64,000 nucleotides of DNA from Desulforamulus putei DSM 12395 (lineage in GTDB: Bacteria > Bacillota > Desulfotomaculia > Desulfotomaculales > Desulfotomaculaceae), in NCBI RefSeq assembly GCF_900129195.1, contig NZ_FQUY01000001.1, forward strand, positions 124,001 to 188,000, in the 5' to 3' direction. The translations under genes were made by a program, and so were the position numbers. The notes beneath the pieces were generated by a model that worked only from the letters and a program-made list of their open reading frames with translations, ran no database searches and was not told the origin of the DNA. Shown piece by piece: positions 37,027 to 45,589 of the stretch (the first letter of the stretch is position 1; every line of letters starts with the position of its first letter).

Positions 37027-38496
37027 TTGTTTAAAAGACTTCTCTTAATCTTGGTTTTTGTTTCTTTTTCCTGGTCTGTGCCTGCCTTTGCCGAGGAAGA
37101 CAAGGCCCTGGAGGGGGCTTCCACCATTGGCGAGGTCTTTGGCTATATCAGCCGGTACCATCTGAAGCAGCCGGATATTGACCAGTTAACCAGAGCAAGT
37201 ATAAAGGGTATGCTGGACCAACTGAACGATCCCTATACGGTTTATTTTTCCCCCGGGGAACTGGAACAGTTCAGCGATGAATTGAACGGCGACTTTGAAG
37301 GAATTGGCGCCGAACTGGAAATGAAGGATCAGTACCCCTGTATCGTTCGGGTATTACCGGGCTCTCCCGCCGAGGCAGCCGGGCTTAAAAACGGGGATGT
37401 CATTGTGGCGGTGGACGGCAAGGATGTGGCACGGAAGGCGCTTTACGATGTTGTTACAATGCTGCGAGGAGATAAGGGAACCAGTGTCAACCTGACGGTG
37501 AGAAGAGACGGCCAGCCGGACAGGCAGGTGACCATCACCCGGAATACCGTGAATCTCCCCACCGTCCATGAAAAAGTCCTGGGTAACGGGATCGGTTATA
37601 TTGCCATTGAAAGTTTTGGCATGGAAACCGGAGCTGAATTTGCCAACGCACTGGTTGAACTGAAAGAGTCAGGTATTGAATCTTTAATCATTGACCTGAG
37701 AAATAACGGCGGTGGCTATGTGGATGCTGCGGCGGAAATCGCCTCTTACCTGCTGGGTAAGGATAAAACAGTATTTGTCACCGAGGACCGGGAGAAACAT
37801 AAGGATGCCTTTATCACGGAACTGGACCCTATCATTAATGAGACGCCGGTGGTGGTGCTGGTGAATGAACAGACTGCCAGCGCGGCGGAAATCCTGGCCG
37901 GGGCTTTGCAGGATTATCAAGTGGCAACTCTGGTGGGAACTCATACCTACGGCAAAGCCACTGTGCAGGATATCATTCCCCTGAAAAACGGCGGGGCGTT
38001 AAAACTGACCACAGCCTTTTATACCACACCCAGGGGGCGTCTCATTGACGGGACCGGCCTGCAGCCGGACCGCTATGTCACCGTGCCGGAACTTCAACTG
38101 CATGCTGCCAGACAACTGTTGCATCCAACCAGACAGGTGATTCAATTTACCGGGGGTAATTCCAAGGTGATCATCAATGATGAAATCTTTCATGTGCCCG
38201 GTGGGATGCTAAAGGAAAAGGGAGGGGCCTTTGTTCCCCTGCGTTTTACCCTGGAGGCCCTGGGGTATCAGGTGAAATGGGACAGTCAATCCCAGGGTAT
38301 TCTGGTGACCGGCAAAGGACAATCCTGGATGCTGCCCATGAATCAGCAAAAAAGTATCTTGAACGGAGCGACTAAACAACTTCATCAGCCGTTAAGGGAA
38401 AAGAACAATACCGCCTATCTCTCGGTGGCAGACCTGCTCTCCCTGGGAGTTCAGGCCACCGTACTGGATAATAAAGTGATCATTAGTAGTATGTAA
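37027..38496 (+). CDS. Carboxy-terminal processing protease (S41) with stalk domain
   Basis: 489 residues from TTG 37027 after GAGGTG. A signal peptide (LLILVFVSFSWSVPAFA) exports it. It then has a PDZ domain (IVRVLPGSPAEAAGLKNGDVI), the S41 catalytic core with LRNNGGGY, Ser in TASAAEILAGAL and Lys in THTYGKATVQ, and a C-terminal copper-amine-oxidase-like stalk (FVPLRFTLEALGYQVKW). It cuts envelope proteins from their C-termini. It faces away from polA across 160 bases that must hold both promoters. Confidence 0.92.
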   Translation: MFKRLLLILVFVSFSWSVPAFAEEDKALEGASTIGEVFGYISRYHLKQPDIDQLTRASIKGMLDQLNDPYTVYFSPGELEQFSDELNGDFEGIGAELEMKDQYPCIVRVLPGSPAEAAGLKNGDVIVAVDGKDVARKALYDVVTMLRGDKGTSVNLTVRRDGQPDRQVTITRNTVNLPTVHEKVLGNGIGYIAIESFGMETGAEFANALVELKESGIESLIIDLRNNGGGYVDAAAEIASYLLGKDKTVFVTEDREKHKDAFITELDPIINETPVVVLVNEQTASAAEILAGALQDYQVATLVGTHTYGKATVQDIIPLKNGGALKLTTAFYTTPRGRLIDGTGLQPDRYVTVPELQLHAARQLLHPTRQVIQFTGGNSKVIINDEIFHVPGGMLKEKGGAFVPLRFTLEALGYQVKWDSQSQGILVTGKGQSWMLPMNQQKSILNGATKQLHQPLREKNNTAYLSVADLLSLGVQATVLDNKVIISSM

Positions 38497-38596
38497 ATTG
38501 TCTATGCGTCGGAGGGTTCGTCCTCCGGTTATATTTTTGGGAAATGATTAATATGTTTTAAAGACGATGAAGGGAGGGGGAACTTGACTGGATTTT

Positions 38597-39196
38597 TTGG
38601 AACCTTTTTTGCACTGGGTCACTGCGGTCATTGCTGCTCTGGGATACTGGGGTGTCGGCATCGGTATGGCCATTGAAAGCGCCAATATTCCGCTGCCCAG
38701 CGAAGTGATCCTTCCCTTCGGGGGATACCTCGTTTATACCGGGCGGTTGGATTTTTGGTGGACCGTGCTGGCCGGCACGGTGGGCGGTACCCTTGGCTCT
38801 GTCGGGTCCTACTACCTGGGTCTCCGCGGGGGTAGGCCCTTTTTACAGAAATATGGTCGCTACCTGGGCATCAACCAGCAAAAACTGGCCCTGGCGGACC
38901 GCTGGTTTGAACGTTACGGGGAGGCCACCGTGTTTTTTACCCGGTTGATGCCGATTATCCGTACTTTCATATCACTGCCCGCAGGAATTGCCCGGATGAA
39001 TTTTAAAAAATTTGTTATCTATACTTTTTTAGGATCATTACCCTGGAGCATTCTGCTGGTTTATGCCGGTTATGCCCTGGGGCAGAACTGGCAGACCCTG
39101 AAACCATGGTTTCACCGGGCGGATGTTTTGGTAGCCATGTTCATAGGGGGCTTCTTCCTTTACTGCCTGTGCAGCAAGTTCAAACATAAAAGGTAA
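38597..39196 (+). CDS. DedA-family membrane protein
   Basis: About 199 residues with four to five membrane helices. ESANIPLPSEVILPFGGYL, YLGLRGGRPFLQKYGRYL and FTRLMPIIRTFISLPAG are the DedA signature with its conserved acidic and arginine residues. DedA proteins recycle lipid carriers such as undecaprenyl phosphate or maintain membrane energetics. The start is unclear: GGAGG at 38573-38577 is 19 bases before TTG 38597 but 10 before an in-frame CTG at 38588. A nearby TTG at 38584 is out of frame. Confidence 0.88.
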   Translation: MEPFLHWVTAVIAALGYWGVGIGMAIESANIPLPSEVILPFGGYLVYTGRLDFWWTVLAGTVGGTLGSVGSYYLGLRGGRPFLQKYGRYLGINQQKLALADRWFERYGEATVFFTRLMPIIRTFISLPAGIARMNFKKFVIYTFLGSLPWSILLVYAGYALGQNWQTLKPWFHRADVLVAMFIGGFFLYCLCSKFKHKR

Positions 39197-39225
39197 CCCC
39201 CGGATCAATTTCCCGGGGGAATTTT
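39197..39225. terminator. Shared terminator between DedA and TVP38 genes
   Basis: CCCCCGG (39197-39203) pairs with CCGGGGG (39213-39219), followed by AATTTT. The TVP38 stop codon lies inside the stem, so the hairpin serves both convergent genes. Confidence 0.7.
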
Positions 39226-39939
39226 ATGGGGAGGGTTATTTTTGTTGTACTTACCGTTGACTTCATTGCCCGGTGTTTTTTTTAGTCTTCTTGAGATAAA
39301 GGGCCAGGCCAGCAGGGTTAGCAGTATCAGCAATAAAGTTACCTTTGTGGCCATTCCTTCCGCAACAATGAAACTGTGTCCGAGGGCTGTGTAAATAATG
39401 ATTTCGGGCAGTTTACCGACTGCGGTTGCAATAAAAAACCCACGGAAGGTCATTTTACTTAACCCTGCAACGTAGCTGATGATGCTGGAAGGAATAACCG
39501 GTATTAAACGTGCCATAAAGACCATCCAGGGTCCCTCATGGCAACTCATTTGGTCAACCCTGGCCATGTAAGTTTGTTTGAGGCAGCGGGAGACCAGGCC
39601 CCGGCCGAACCCCCTGGCCAGGTAGAAGGCAATGGAGGACCCAATGATGGAACCGGTTAACGTAATTAATGTCCCATACCAGAACCCAAAGATAAAACCG
39701 TTGGCACCCGCCAGCAGGAACAGCGGCAACGGTGTGAACAATGTTTGCAGCACCATCAGCAAAAGGCTGACAACAACCGTCATGGCACCAAAGGAGCGAA
39801 GATACTCCGCCAGGTGTTCCGGACTGGTAAAATGTTGTGAGTCCCAAACAGGGTGCAAATGAATATCCCAGGCATAGAATAGGATGGATGCCACAATAAT
39901 GCAGATCATTATAAATAAAATTTTTTTAGACTTTATCAT
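39205..39939 (-). CDS. TVP38/TMEM64-family membrane protein
   Basis: 244 residues from ATG 39939, preceded by AGGGG; an open frame extends 18 codons further upstream without a ribosome site. There are five or six membrane helices. LFLLAGANGFIFG, AFYLARGFGR and FMARLIPVIPSSIISYVAGL are the SNARE-associated (DedA-superfamily) landmarks. It is probably a lipid scramblase or carrier. It converges on the related DedA gene, an unusual face-to-face pair of the same fold. Confidence 0.88.
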   Translation of the reverse strand: MIKSKKILFIMICIIVASILFYAWDIHLHPVWDSQHFTSPEHLAEYLRSFGAMTVVVSLLLMVLQTLFTPLPLFLLAGANGFIFGFWYGTLITLTGSIIGSSIAFYLARGFGRGLVSRCLKQTYMARVDQMSCHEGPWMVFMARLIPVIPSSIISYVAGLSKMTFRGFFIATAVGKLPEIIIYTALGHSFIVAEGMATKVTLLLILLTLLAWPFISRRLKKTPGNEVNGKYNKNNPPHKIPPGN

Positions 39940-40078
39940 GCAAATAACCCCTAGCCTAAAAGATTGTGGCACAGATTTAATATACCAGAACAAGGGAACT
40001 TTGAAAAGGAGAAGGCGTTCCTTACAGGGTTATGATATATTATTAAATCTTATTTTGAAAGGTATAAGGGATAGCAAA

Positions 40079-40116
40079 CAAAAAAGGATTCAGGTTTAAT
40101 TGCCCTGAATCCTTTT
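40079..40116. terminator. Terminator downstream of the deacetylase gene
   Basis: Thirteen-base arms AAAAGGATTCAGG and CCTGAATCCTTTT around a nine-base loop, flanked by A and T tracts. It lies directly past the stop of the minus-strand deacetylase gene. Confidence 0.85.
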
Positions 40117-40122
40117 GCATTT

Positions 40123-40869
40123 CTAATCAATGGTACCGGGACCTATTTTCAGTAATTCAGATACCGTGACCAGTTGGTAGCCCTGTTTCTTCAACCCTTC
40201 CAGTACCTGGGGCAAAGCTTCCGGCGTTTGCAGGCAGGTGTCGCTGGCATGCATTAAAATGATGGCTCCCGGTTCAACCTTTTTTAACACATTGCTGGTA
40301 ATGGCTGCTACGCCGGGTTTTTTCCAGTCTAAGGAGTCAGCGCTCCACTGGACGACCTTATAGTTTAGTTCCTCTGCGGTGGTTAAAACCATGTCATTCC
40401 AATCGCCGTTTGGGGTGCGTATGAGGTTGGGTTCTACGCCGGTCACTTCCTTGATTTTTTGGTGGGCGGTCAAAATATTTTTCTTTACTTCTTCCTTGGA
40501 ATATTCACTCAAATTTACGTGTTCTTCACCGTGGCTGGCAATTTCATGTCCCTCAGCCACAATCCGCCTAGGGAATTCGGGATGCTTGACAGCCCAGGGA
40601 CCGGAAATAAAGAAAGTGCACTTTACATTATATTTTTTTAATGTATCAAGCACCGGCCCGGGTACTTTGGTACCCCAACTGATATCAAAGGTTAAGGCAG
40701 CTACTTTTTTATCTGTCTTAACCTTATAGATGGCATATTTTTTCCCTGTGGTGGTTACCACCTGCTGCTGGTAAAACAGGGCCCCAAAGAACGCCGCGCA
40801 GACAAAAACGGCCCCCAGCAGCAGTAATTGTTTTTTGAATTTCCGGTAATCAAAGATATATACCTTCAA
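40123..40869 (-). CDS. pdaB: Polysaccharide deacetylase, PdaB-like
   Basis: 248 residues with an N-terminal membrane anchor (LLLLGAVFVCAAFFGALF). The NodB domain has LTFDISWG (the PdaB form of the TFDDG motif, with the second Asp replaced by Ile), HEIASHGEEHVNLS, RTPNGDWN in place of RPPYG, and ILMHASDT. The B. subtilis PdaB is needed for stable spores. The altered motifs suggest weak or atypical deacetylase activity; the metal histidines are kept. It stands alone as a unit. Confidence 0.85.
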   Translation of the reverse strand: MKVYIFDYRKFKKQLLLLGAVFVCAAFFGALFYQQQVVTTTGKKYAIYKVKTDKKVAALTFDISWGTKVPGPVLDTLKKYNVKCTFFISGPWAVKHPEFPRRIVAEGHEIASHGEEHVNLSEYSKEEVKKNILTAHQKIKEVTGVEPNLIRTPNGDWNDMVLTTAEELNYKVVQWSADSLDWKKPGVAAITSNVLKKVEPGAIILMHASDTCLQTPEALPQVLEGLKKQGYQLVTVSELLKIGPGTID

Positions 40870-41019
40870 TGATATACACCTCCCCTGTAATCAATCTATA
40901 AATATTTACCGGTAATGAAAGATATGATATTTATTTAAAAATCTTACCATAAAATATAATTTTTTCCTGTTATGTGGTTGGTGGATTAGAGAAAAAATAG
41001 ATCGGGAGGAGGATCAAGA

Positions 41020-42201
41020 GTGATATTGAAAAAATATAAAAAATATATAGTCATCATTTTACTTTTTTCTTGTTTTAACTTTTTATTTCCCCGGACAGGA
41101 GCAGCGGACCCGTTGCCGGACGGCAGGCCACCCAAGATAAAAGCCTCGGCCGCCTGTTTAATGGATGTAGCCACCGGCCAAATCTATTATGAAAAGGAAG
41201 GGGACAAGCGGAGGGAACCAGCCAGTTTAACCAAAATCATGACTGCCATCTTGGCCATTGAAAAGGGCAATCTTAAAGACATCGTCACGGTGAGCAAAAG
41301 GGCCGCCGCTGTGTCCATGGGCCAGGACATCGGGCTGCGAACCGGCGACAGACTTTATTTGGAAGACTTACTCAAGGCTGCATTGATGTATTCCGCCAAC
41401 GATTCCACCGTAGCCATCGCAGAACACATTGGCGGCAGCCATGAGATGTTTGTGAAGATGATGAATGATAAAGCCAGGGCCCTGGGGATGATAAATACCC
41501 ATTATGCCAATACCAACGGGTTCCACCACCCAAATCACTACACCACAGCCAATGACCTGGCGATTCTTACTTCCTATGCCTTAAAGAATAAAACCTTTGC
41601 TGAATTTGTCAAAACCCAGGAGGCGACCATTACCTGGCTTCCTAATGGGGAAGACGTAAAAACAGCGGGGGACGCCAAAATGAAACCTATCAAGCAGCGT
41701 GTCCTGCACAACACCAACCGTTTGCTCAGTTCGGACTTTGAGGGAATTGACGGTGTAAAAACCGGCACCACGCCCAGGGCGGGCAACTGTTTGATCGCCT
41801 CCGCCACCAGGGAAGGGCGGCAGCTGGTAGCGGTGATCCTGCACAGCAGCAATCGCTGGTCCGATGCCACCGGCCTTTTGGAGTACGGGTTCACTGAAGT
41901 AAAACCGGTGGTGCTGGCCGAAAAGGATGAAGTAATTTCGGAATTGCCGGTGACGGATGGGGTAGATAAGAAAGTTACTCTGATTGCCGCCCAAAAGACA
42001 GAAGCTTATGTTCCCAGAACTAATGTAGATAAAGTGGAACGAAGAGTGAATCTGGCTCCCATACCCACCGCTCCGGTGGAACAGGGATCCAAACTGGGAA
42101 CCGCCACCTATTTCCTAAACGGAAAAGAAATTGCCTCGGTGGATCTGGTGGCCAACCGGCACATTGAACGGGTCTCTTGGTTCAAGCGCCTGTTTGACTA
42201 G
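41020..42201 (+). CDS. D-alanyl-D-alanine carboxypeptidase (DacF-like PBP)
   Basis: 393 residues from GTG 41020 after GGGAGGAGG. A signal peptide (VIILLFSCFNFLF) is followed by the S11 domain: PASLTKIMTA (SxxK), YSANDST (SxN) and VKTGTTPRAG (KTG). The PBP5_C domain spans about 290-375, and the C-terminus (VSWFKRLFD) is only mildly hydrophobic. It trims stem peptides of peptidoglycan, probably in growth or spore cortex formation. dacF or dacB cannot be told apart here because no sporulation operon follows. Confidence 0.93.
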   Translation: MILKKYKKYIVIILLFSCFNFLFPRTGAADPLPDGRPPKIKASAACLMDVATGQIYYEKEGDKRREPASLTKIMTAILAIEKGNLKDIVTVSKRAAAVSMGQDIGLRTGDRLYLEDLLKAALMYSANDSTVAIAEHIGGSHEMFVKMMNDKARALGMINTHYANTNGFHHPNHYTTANDLAILTSYALKNKTFAEFVKTQEATITWLPNGEDVKTAGDAKMKPIKQRVLHNTNRLLSSDFEGIDGVKTGTTPRAGNCLIASATREGRQLVAVILHSSNRWSDATGLLEYGFTEVKPVVLAEKDEVISELPVTDGVDKKVTLIAAQKTEAYVPRTNVDKVERRVNLAPIPTAPVEQGSKLGTATYFLNGKEIASVDLVANRHIERVSWFKRLFD

Positions 42202-42217
42202 TCTTTTATCAACAAAG

Positions 42218-42250
42218 AAAAAGCACCGCTGCGGGGTGGTGCTTTTTTAA
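42218..42250 (+). terminator. Terminator of the carboxypeptidase gene
   Basis: AAGCACC (42221-42227) and GGTGCTT (42238-42244), then TTTTTAATTTT. Confidence 0.8.
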
Positions 42251-42258
42251 TTTTACTC

Positions 42259-42287
42259 TTGACTTTTTGTCTGTCTTTGTGCATAAT
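42259..42287 (+). promoter_or_regulatory. Sigma-70-type promoter of tRNA-Val
   Basis: TTGACT at 42259-42264, a 17-base spacer and CATAAT at 42282-42287, about 54 bases before the tRNA. Confidence 0.7.
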
Positions 42288-42340
42288 AAGTTATGCAACT
42301 GCGGCGGGTGCTAAGATGCCTTTAAAAATAAGCCCAATAT

Positions 42341-42417
42341 GGGACGTTAGCTCAGAAGGTTAGAGTGCTGCGTTGACATCGCAGAGGTCACTGGTTCGAT
42401 TCCAGTACGTCCCACCA
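42341..42417 (+). tRNA. tRNA-Val, anticodon GAC
   Basis: 77 bases with encoded CCA. Acceptor arm GGGACGT/ACGTCCC; anticodon stem CTGCG/CGCAG holds loop TTGACAT, giving GAC. The T-arm GGTTCGATTCC is standard. Confidence 0.93.
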
Positions 42418-42419
42418 AC

Positions 42420-42440
42420 GGCCCTTAAGGGCTTTTTTTA
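42420..42440 (+). terminator. Terminator of tRNA-Val
   Basis: GCCCTT directly followed by AAGGGC, then seven T residues, immediately after the tRNA. Confidence 0.75.
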
Positions 42441-42455
42441 TTGAATTCTAAATTA

Positions 42456-42498
42456 AAGAAGGACGTTCGGGTGTTTGCTGCCGGACGTCCTTCTTTCA
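42456..42498 (-). terminator. Terminator of the SDH-type protease gene
   Basis: Twelve-base arms AAAGAAGGACGT (42456-42467) and ACGTCCTTCTTT (42485-42496), just past the stop of the minus-strand gene. Confidence 0.75.
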
Positions 42499-42505
42499 TC
42501 AGAGT

Positions 42506-43339
42506 TTATTTAATTTCCTCCTTTTCACCGTAGGGGAGAGGGATATACTGCACTGACGGTCTTCTTTGCGGTGGCTGGGGATAGAGGTCCATGATGGCAA
42601 AGACTTCCGGCGGCAGGCTTGTGGAAACCGGTAATCCCAATTGTTGCAAAAACTCGCAACTGATGGGATAATCATGGGTCCAGCGGCCGTTGCTTAAAAT
42701 TACGGCGATTTCCCTTGCCTTTTCCTCTCCCAGGTTATCAGATAAAAGATACGTGATAAAATCTTCTACCTGTGCCATGGCCTTGGCAGACATATCCGCC
42801 AGAATGAGAGTATTGTCATCCACCCTTTGGGGGCCTTTCAACCTGACCGCTTCTAAAATGGAGGCCGCAGGAAACTGGCCAATCTGAGGGTCAACGGGTC
42901 CCAGTACGGCATTACAATCCATGACGATTTCGTCTGCGGCTAGGGCAATCATGGTGCCGCCGGACATGGCATAGTGGGGGATAAAGGCTGTCACTTTAGC
43001 CGGATGATTTTCCAAGGCCCTGGCAATTTGTTCAGACGCTAGCACCAGGCCGCCGGGAGTATGTAAGATGATGTCGATGGGCATATCCGGCGGTGTAAGC
43101 CGGATGGCCCGCAATACCTGTTCGGAATCTTCAATATTGATATACCTGGAAAAGGGAATTCCTAAAAAACTAAAGGATTCTTGCCGGTGGATCAAAGTAA
43201 TCAATCTTGAGCCGCGACGTTTTTCAAACCTTCTGGTCAAATGATATCTTTTTTGATTCAGTTTTGTCTGCTGCCACATGGGACCCAGGGCCATTAAAAG
43301 GAAAAAGATCCATATCAAAGCGCCCAATGAAAACTCCAT
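42506..43339 (-). CDS. SDH/ClpP-fold serine protease, membrane-anchored
   Basis: 277 residues from ATG 43339, nine bases after GGGGAGG; the open frame extends 11 codons further. An N-terminal helix (LGALIWIFFLLMALGP) anchors it. The ClpP/crotonase-like core has ILHTPGGLVLASEQIARAL and HYAMSGGTMIALAADEIVMD with the nucleophile Ser in MSGG, and an Asp in LGPVDPQIG. It belongs to the archaeal-bacterial SDH family, thought to degrade membrane proteins. The final 30 residues are proline-rich. Single-gene unit. Confidence 0.87.
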   Translation of the reverse strand: MEFSLGALIWIFFLLMALGPMWQQTKLNQKRYHLTRRFEKRRGSRLITLIHRQESFSFLGIPFSRYINIEDSEQVLRAIRLTPPDMPIDIILHTPGGLVLASEQIARALENHPAKVTAFIPHYAMSGGTMIALAADEIVMDCNAVLGPVDPQIGQFPAASILEAVRLKGPQRVDDNTLILADMSAKAMAQVEDFITYLLSDNLGEEKAREIAVILSNGRWTHDYPISCEFLQQLGLPVSTSLPPEVFAIMDLYPQPPQRRPSVQYIPLPYGEKEEIK

Positions 43340-43474
43340 CGATAGTTCCTCCCCTGCTATATTTTTAGCCAATTCCTCTGTTTTTCTACCATAAGTTTTC
43401 TCTACAAATCAGTTTTTACCTGCCGGAAACAAGTAATGTAAGATATTATTCATCCTTTTGTAGTTTGTTGTAAC

Positions 43475-43503
43475 TGCACAAAAAAACACCCTTCCGGGTG
43501 TTT
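43475..43503 (-). terminator. Terminator downstream of a tiny membrane gene
   Basis: AAACACCC (43484-43491) and GGGTGTTT (43496-43503) with a four-base loop; on the minus strand it is followed by TTTTGTGC. It supports transcription of the 27-codon gene at 43540-43623. Confidence 0.75.
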
Positions 43504-43539
43504 GAAATCTGTACCCACGGTACAGTTTTACCTGCAGCC

Positions 43540-43623
43540 TCAACCACCTTTGCCAATGATTCTAAAAATTAAAAAAATGATAACGGCCAGGGCCAGAAAT
43601 GAACCGATGCTTGTCAGATCCAC
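43540..43623 (-). CDS. 27-residue single-pass membrane protein
   Basis: GTG start eight bases after GGAGGG; the peptide is one hydrophobic helix (SIGSFLALAVIIFLIFRIIG) ending KGG. The good ribosome site and a strong terminator 37 bases past the stop make it likely to be expressed. Function unknown; peptides of this type often modulate membrane complexes or belong to sporulation. Confidence 0.6.
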   Translation of the reverse strand: MDLTSIGSFLALAVIIFLIFRIIGKGG

Positions 43624-43742
43624 AGGGTCAACCCTCCTTTCTTTATACTAAAATTCGATAATACACGCCTATCTCCTTTTCTTTATATTGATATCCGGCA
43701 AATTAATCTTTATTATATTATTTTAATAGGAGGGGGTGTTGT

Positions 43743-43817
43743 TTGGATGGTAAGTTTATAATAGGCATTGGGTTCCTGCTCATGGCAGTCATCATTTATT
43801 TTACCCGGGTGGTTTAA
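43743..43817 (+). CDS. 24-residue single-pass membrane protein
   Basis: TTG 43743 follows AGGAGGGGG by about six bases. The product is almost one helix (FIIGIGFLLMAVIIYF) with TRVV at the end. A short GACC/GGTC hairpin and T-run follow at 43819-43846. The strong ribosome site supports translation. Function unknown. Confidence 0.55.
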   Translation: MDGKFIIGIGFLLMAVIIYFTRVV

Positions 43818-43854
43818 AGACCACCGGGGGTCAGGATTGTTTTTTCGGTACATA

Positions 43855-43900
43855 AAAAACCGCTCAAAATCGGCCCTGCCGGTTTTTAAGCGGTTTTTAT
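43855..43900. terminator. Bidirectional terminator
   Basis: AAAAACCGCT (43855-43864) and AGCGGTTTTT (43889-43898) flank a 24-base loop that itself contains a CGGC/GCCG pairing. It may close the small plus-strand gene and the minus-strand coiled-coil gene. Confidence 0.7.
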
Positions 43901-43935
43901 GTTTTATTCTTTTTTATCCGATTCTGCCCGCATAT

Positions 43936-44208
43936 TTATTTTACACCAATAATTTCTTTGATGTCATTTACCACCGGAATCATTTGTTCTGTCAGGTTCT
44001 CTAACTTGACTAATAATTGCTGGATCTTTTCCACCTTCTCCTCCGCCTTCTGTATGGTGGCTGCATCCCAACGGGGGAAAAAACCACCCCTGGCCGCCAG
44101 AATCTGGCGTCTTAAGGACTTGATTTCAGCTTCACATAATTGTTTTAACTCCTCAATCTCCTTGAGCATCGAAGAAACACCTGCCTTTTTTCCCATAATA
44201 TTACTCAT
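43936..44208 (-). CDS. Small coiled-coil protein of unknown function
   Basis: Up to 90 residues. Residues about 14-45 (MLKEIEELKQLCEAEIKSLRRQI) and 50-80 (AEEKVEKIQQLLVKLENL) have heptad-like leucines, suggesting a helical hairpin or dimer around RGGFFPRWD. No ribosome site is clear before ATG 44208; ATG 44169 (residue 14) has only a weak GCAGGTG upstream, so the start is uncertain. No family recognised. It diverges from the repeat-protein gene. Confidence 0.55.
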   Translation of the reverse strand: MSNIMGKKAGVSSMLKEIEELKQLCEAEIKSLRRQILAARGGFFPRWDAATIQKAEEKVEKIQQLLVKLENLTEQMIPVVNDIKEIIGVK

Positions 44209-44347
44209 TGATTTATTTGGTGTTTCTTAGTATAAAGAAAAAATTAAATTTACCTGTCTGAAAATTTTAAAAACGAAAATCTTTACAGGACTTGATTAAT
44301 ATACTGTTTTAAAAATGTTAAAGGCCAAAAGAAAAGGGGTGGACTTT

Positions 44348-45376
44348 TTGGCTAAGAAAAGAAAAAGAAATGGGAAGATATGCAAGGACCAAATCAGGAG
44401 AAATAATAAAAATAATAAGAAAGAGATTATATTATTTACAGCAGCCGGTGAGAAAGTGATGGTCTCGGATTTTACCTGCCTGTCTAAGAAGAGACAAAAA
44501 CAAACCTGTGAGGCCTTCGTTCATACAACTTGCATTCAGGAACAACTTTCCCTGCCGTTGACCCGGGGGGCCTGTACAGTTGCCCGCAGGGAGATAAAGG
44601 TAAAAAGCCCGGGTAAACATGAATCCTCTCTGAAATCAAAGAAATTGCATAAAAGAAGAAGGTTCAGCGGAAAAACAGAGTTTGTCCCGGCAAGCTGTAT
44701 CACCGGTCAGATTTCCCAGGGCTATCCCAATAAACCTCCGGCAAAACAAAACAAACCGGTACACCCTATGATCTCCGGCCAGGATTCTTCCTCTTATGAA
44801 ATTATTTTGGAAACCGGTAGAAGACGTAGAAGAAAAACAAAACCGGTGGAATTTGTTCCTGGCAGTTGCATCACTTTGCATACTGCTCCGGTTTATTCCT
44901 TTGCAGTACAACCCATAACACAGGAGTTTGTCAATCCCTATCCGGCTTTGCCGGATTTGGCCCCGGACATTACAGGCGGCTGCCGGACCGGCCGTGCAAG
45001 ACCAATGGCCCCTTTCCCGTTCATACCTGAAAGCTGCATTACCGCCGATGTGTCCAAACCCTATCTCCCCGTTGAAAAAACAGAGGAAAAACCTGAAACT
45101 GTTCACCGATATATAGACCGCCCCAATAGTCCGGACATCCTGGGCCCGGCAAGTAAAAAATTCAAAAGAAAGAGAAACAATGTAGTTCCTTTCGTTCCCA
45201 AGAGCTGTACCATTGACACAGAAAAGCCGGCCCCGGGGACTTGCCAAAGAAGTGATGTGCTGGCAAAACCGGCTCCGGCTTCCTTGCCGTTCAAAACCAT
45301 CACCAAGCCCTGGCTGCCCGCGGCGGTCCTTGTACTGGTTGTTTTAACAATAATAGGATATTTATTGTATAAATAA
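44348..45376 (+). CDS. Unrecognised tail-anchored repeat protein with FVPxSCIT motifs
   Basis: 342 residues from TTG 44348, after AAAAGGGGTGG; an ATG 11 codons earlier lacks a ribosome site. The protein contains five copies of the motif [FI]-[VI]-x-x-[ST]-C-[IT] (FVHTTCI, FVPASCI, FVPGSCI, FIPESCI, FVPKSCT) spaced 55, 57, 56 and 57 residues apart. Most are preceded by a Lys/Arg cluster such as RRRRRK or KRKR. Proline-rich linkers fill the rest. The C-terminus is one hydrophobic helix (AAVLVLVVLTIIGYLL) with three residues after it, a tail anchor. There is no signal peptide, so the bulk is probably cytosolic. Basic blocks could bind nucleic acid or lipid; single conserved cysteines could bind metal or form disulphides. 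No family known to me. Confidence 0.65.
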   Translation: MAKKRKRNGKICKDQIRRNNKNNKKEIILFTAAGEKVMVSDFTCLSKKRQKQTCEAFVHTTCIQEQLSLPLTRGACTVARREIKVKSPGKHESSLKSKKLHKRRRFSGKTEFVPASCITGQISQGYPNKPPAKQNKPVHPMISGQDSSSYEIILETGRRRRRKTKPVEFVPGSCITLHTAPVYSFAVQPITQEFVNPYPALPDLAPDITGGCRTGRARPMAPFPFIPESCITADVSKPYLPVEKTEEKPETVHRYIDRPNSPDILGPASKKFKRKRNNVVPFVPKSCTIDTEKPAPGTCQRSDVLAKPAPASLPFKTITKPWLPAAVLVLVVLTIIGYLLYK

Positions 45377-45589
45377 TTTCAATGCTGCAGTGCCTGGGCG
45401 TTAAAAAGAAAAAATCCTCAATTACTCCAGTGTAAGGTTTCAACTATATTTTTTACATGGGATAGCAACATTGGTTTCTGCTTATACTGCAAATAGACCA
45501 AGATAACTTTAATTTTTCGCCATTTTTGCCCCAGTATACGAAATAATGCCTCTCATATACTAATAATAAAGGAAGGGGTGATAGAGGAG

